Below are positions 63,131 through 64,000 of a stretch of 64,000 nucleotides of DNA, piece by piece. Source of the stretch: JBFMCT01 sp046565765. Its GTDB lineage: Bacteria; Actinomycetota; Acidimicrobiia; Acidimicrobiales; AC-14. A model generated the notes under the pieces. That model made no database searches. It worked only from the letters and a program-made list of their open reading frames with translations, and was not told the origin of the DNA. The stretch spans positions 12,607-76,606 of the forward strand of contig JBKHXX010000026.1 of the NCBI GenBank assembly GCA_046565765.1, given 5' to 3'. The first letter of the stretch is position 1. Each line of letters begins with the position of its first letter. Made by a program: the position numbers and the translations under genes.

Positions 63131-63427
63131 ACATTTCGCCGGTGGATCGTCGTACGACTTTGGGAGTCTATTTCCACGCCACGTCCCGCTGGCGCTTTTG
63201 GCGCGTATGGTGCCCGTCTATTTGACCCTATTGGTTCCCCGCCGTGCGGGCCTCGCTTCCGCAAAAGTCCTGGTCAACGGTGTCGTGCGGGTACAGCGGA
63301 CCCGCATGTAGATGCGAATACGGTCTACCGTATAAGCGCCTATTGCGACGGTGTTCCCGCAAATGCGACACTGCAACCCCTGCCGAATTGGCGGGATCAA
63401 CCACTCAACAGAGGGAAGAAGGTGGGA
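63131..63427. promoter_or_regulatory. Leader region of the last gene with a 16-bp palindrome
   Basis: This 297-bp gap is less GC-rich than its surroundings. It holds ATACGGTCTACCGTAT (63318-63333), a palindrome with 7-bp arms around CT, as expected for a dimeric repressor or activator site. A purine-rich ribosome-binding site (GAGGGAAGAAGG) precedes the ATG at 63428. I see no convincing riboswitch or tRNA; a TTGACC at 63222 has no matching -10. Confidence 0.4.
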
Positions 63428-64000
63428 ATGAATCTTCGGAGAAAGGTAGCGGTGGCCTTCGGTTCGGCGGCCACGGCGACCGTCATCGCCGGGGCGGCCG
63501 CGTTCGCCTGCACCAACCTGGCGACGCTCAACCTGTCCAGCTCCGCCGGCAAGGCGGGCGACACGGTCACCGTCACCGGCTCGTCGTTCCGGGTCAACAG
63601 CCAGAACGTGGCCAACAGCGACACCGTCGTCCTGCACTGGAACGGCGTCGACGGCGCCACCCTGGCTGAGGTCAAGCCCGACCGTGCCGGCAACATCTCG
63701 GCCACGTTCACCGTCCCCGACGGCCAGCCCGGCTACTACGTCCTCGTGGCCACCCAGCGCAACGCTGCCGGCCAGGACGGCTACGGCACGCCCGCTCGGG
63801 CCAGCTACCAGATCCTCGGTCCCAACGGGCAGTCGGTCGTGCAGCCTGCGAGCTCGCCCGCCGGCACCGTCGCCACCGAGAGCTCCTCGTCCGGCATCAT
63901 CGCCCTGACCGTCGGCCTCGGCGCCCTTGGTCTGGCCCTGTTCGGCGCTGGCTTCATCGCCTTCGTCCGCCAGGCCCGCAAGGCTCCGGCCGCCGCGACG
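63428..64000 (+). CDS. Secreted TIG-like domain protein with C-terminal membrane helix (3' partial)
   Basis: 191 residues are present; no stop before the window end. The signal peptide (about 1-27) ends near AFACTN. One Ig/TIG-like beta domain (about 30-130) includes AGKAGDTVTVTGSSF, VVLHWNGVDGATLAEV, ISATFTVPDGQPGYYVLVA and ASYQILGP. A Ser-rich linker leads to a membrane helix (SGIIALTVGLGALGLALFGAGFIAFV) and a basic stretch. No LPXTG-type motif precedes the helix. Probably a membrane-anchored surface protein. Start set by the strong ribosome-binding site. Confidence 0.8.
   Translation, partial: MNLRRKVAVAFGSAATATVIAGAAAFACTNLATLNLSSSAGKAGDTVTVTGSSFRVNSQNVANSDTVVLHWNGVDGATLAEVKPDRAGNISATFTVPDGQPGYYVLVATQRNAAGQDGYGTPARASYQILGPNGQSVVQPASSPAGTVATESSSSGIIALTVGLGALGLALFGAGFIAFVRQARKAPAAAT

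Noticed and set aside
63131..63427. Riboswitch in the leader of the last gene
   Set aside because: I could not match any known riboswitch core; only a palindrome is clear.

Overview
This window (very GC-rich, codon third positions almost all G/C) comes from an actinobacterium that fixes CO2, most likely a member of Acidimicrobiia. That placement is inferred from a DUF3151 gene, an actinobacterial cytochrome oxidase subunit IV (CtaF), a three-helix Rieske protein with a diheme QcrC, and a form IA RuBisCO/alpha-carboxysome operon. I see no tRNA, rRNA, insertion sequence or CRISPR array.

Layout. 1-15.5 kb is the 3' part of one giant gene for a repetitive Gly/Asp/Ser/Thr-rich surface protein, followed by a 153-residue companion that shares its C-terminal 12-residue repeat; both end in an LAXTG-type sortase signal. 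16.1-18.5 kb holds a lipoprotein with a likely barrel fold, DUF3151, acylphosphatase and a cupredoxin lipoprotein. 18.5-22.2 kb encodes oxidase subunit III and the bc1-type complex (ctaE-qcrC-qcrA-qcrB), then a lipoprotein of unknown function. From 36.7 down to 23.7 kb on the minus strand runs one compact carboxysome operon: cbbL, cbbS, a one-repeat mini-CsoS2, csoS2, csoSCA, csoS4A, csoS4B, csoS1, the RuBisCO assembly factor acRAF, an 88-residue disordered protein with a near-terminal Trp (candidate McdB), a Nudix-thiamine-phosphate-synthase fusion, and the DAB bicarbonate-accumulation pair dabB-dabA. The regulator cbbR is divergent from cbbL.

38-42 kb (minus) is an ECF sigma/anti-sigma pair flanked by a GPPAG-rich exported protein and a TadG-like protein. 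42.2-46.1 kb is a small RiPP-like locus: M15 peptidase, a precursor with a nitrile-hydratase-like leader and an aromatic, Cys-free C-terminus, a SagB-type flavin dehydrogenase, a subtilase, and a convergent stand-alone subtilase-propeptide-like protein. No YcaO cyclodehydratase is visible. 46.3-49.2 kb encodes the remaining aa3-oxidase subunits (ctaC-ctaD-ctaF). 49.3-58.2 kb carries two large modular surface proteins built from the same Ig-like and DUF11-like modules with sortase-like C-termini. 58.2-61.4 kb (minus) is a marR-MFS-BNR-repeat unit; 61.5-63.1 kb (plus) has a canonical pterin dehydratase, a flavin reductase and an EEP nuclease/phosphatase. A secreted TIG-like protein is cut by the window end.

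Working together: the oxidase and bc complex supply energy, DabAB accumulates bicarbonate, and CsoSCA converts it to CO2 beside RuBisCO inside the CsoS1/CsoS4 shell organised by CsoS2. The cell-surface genes suggest a heavily decorated envelope, probably anchored by class E sortases encoded elsewhere.
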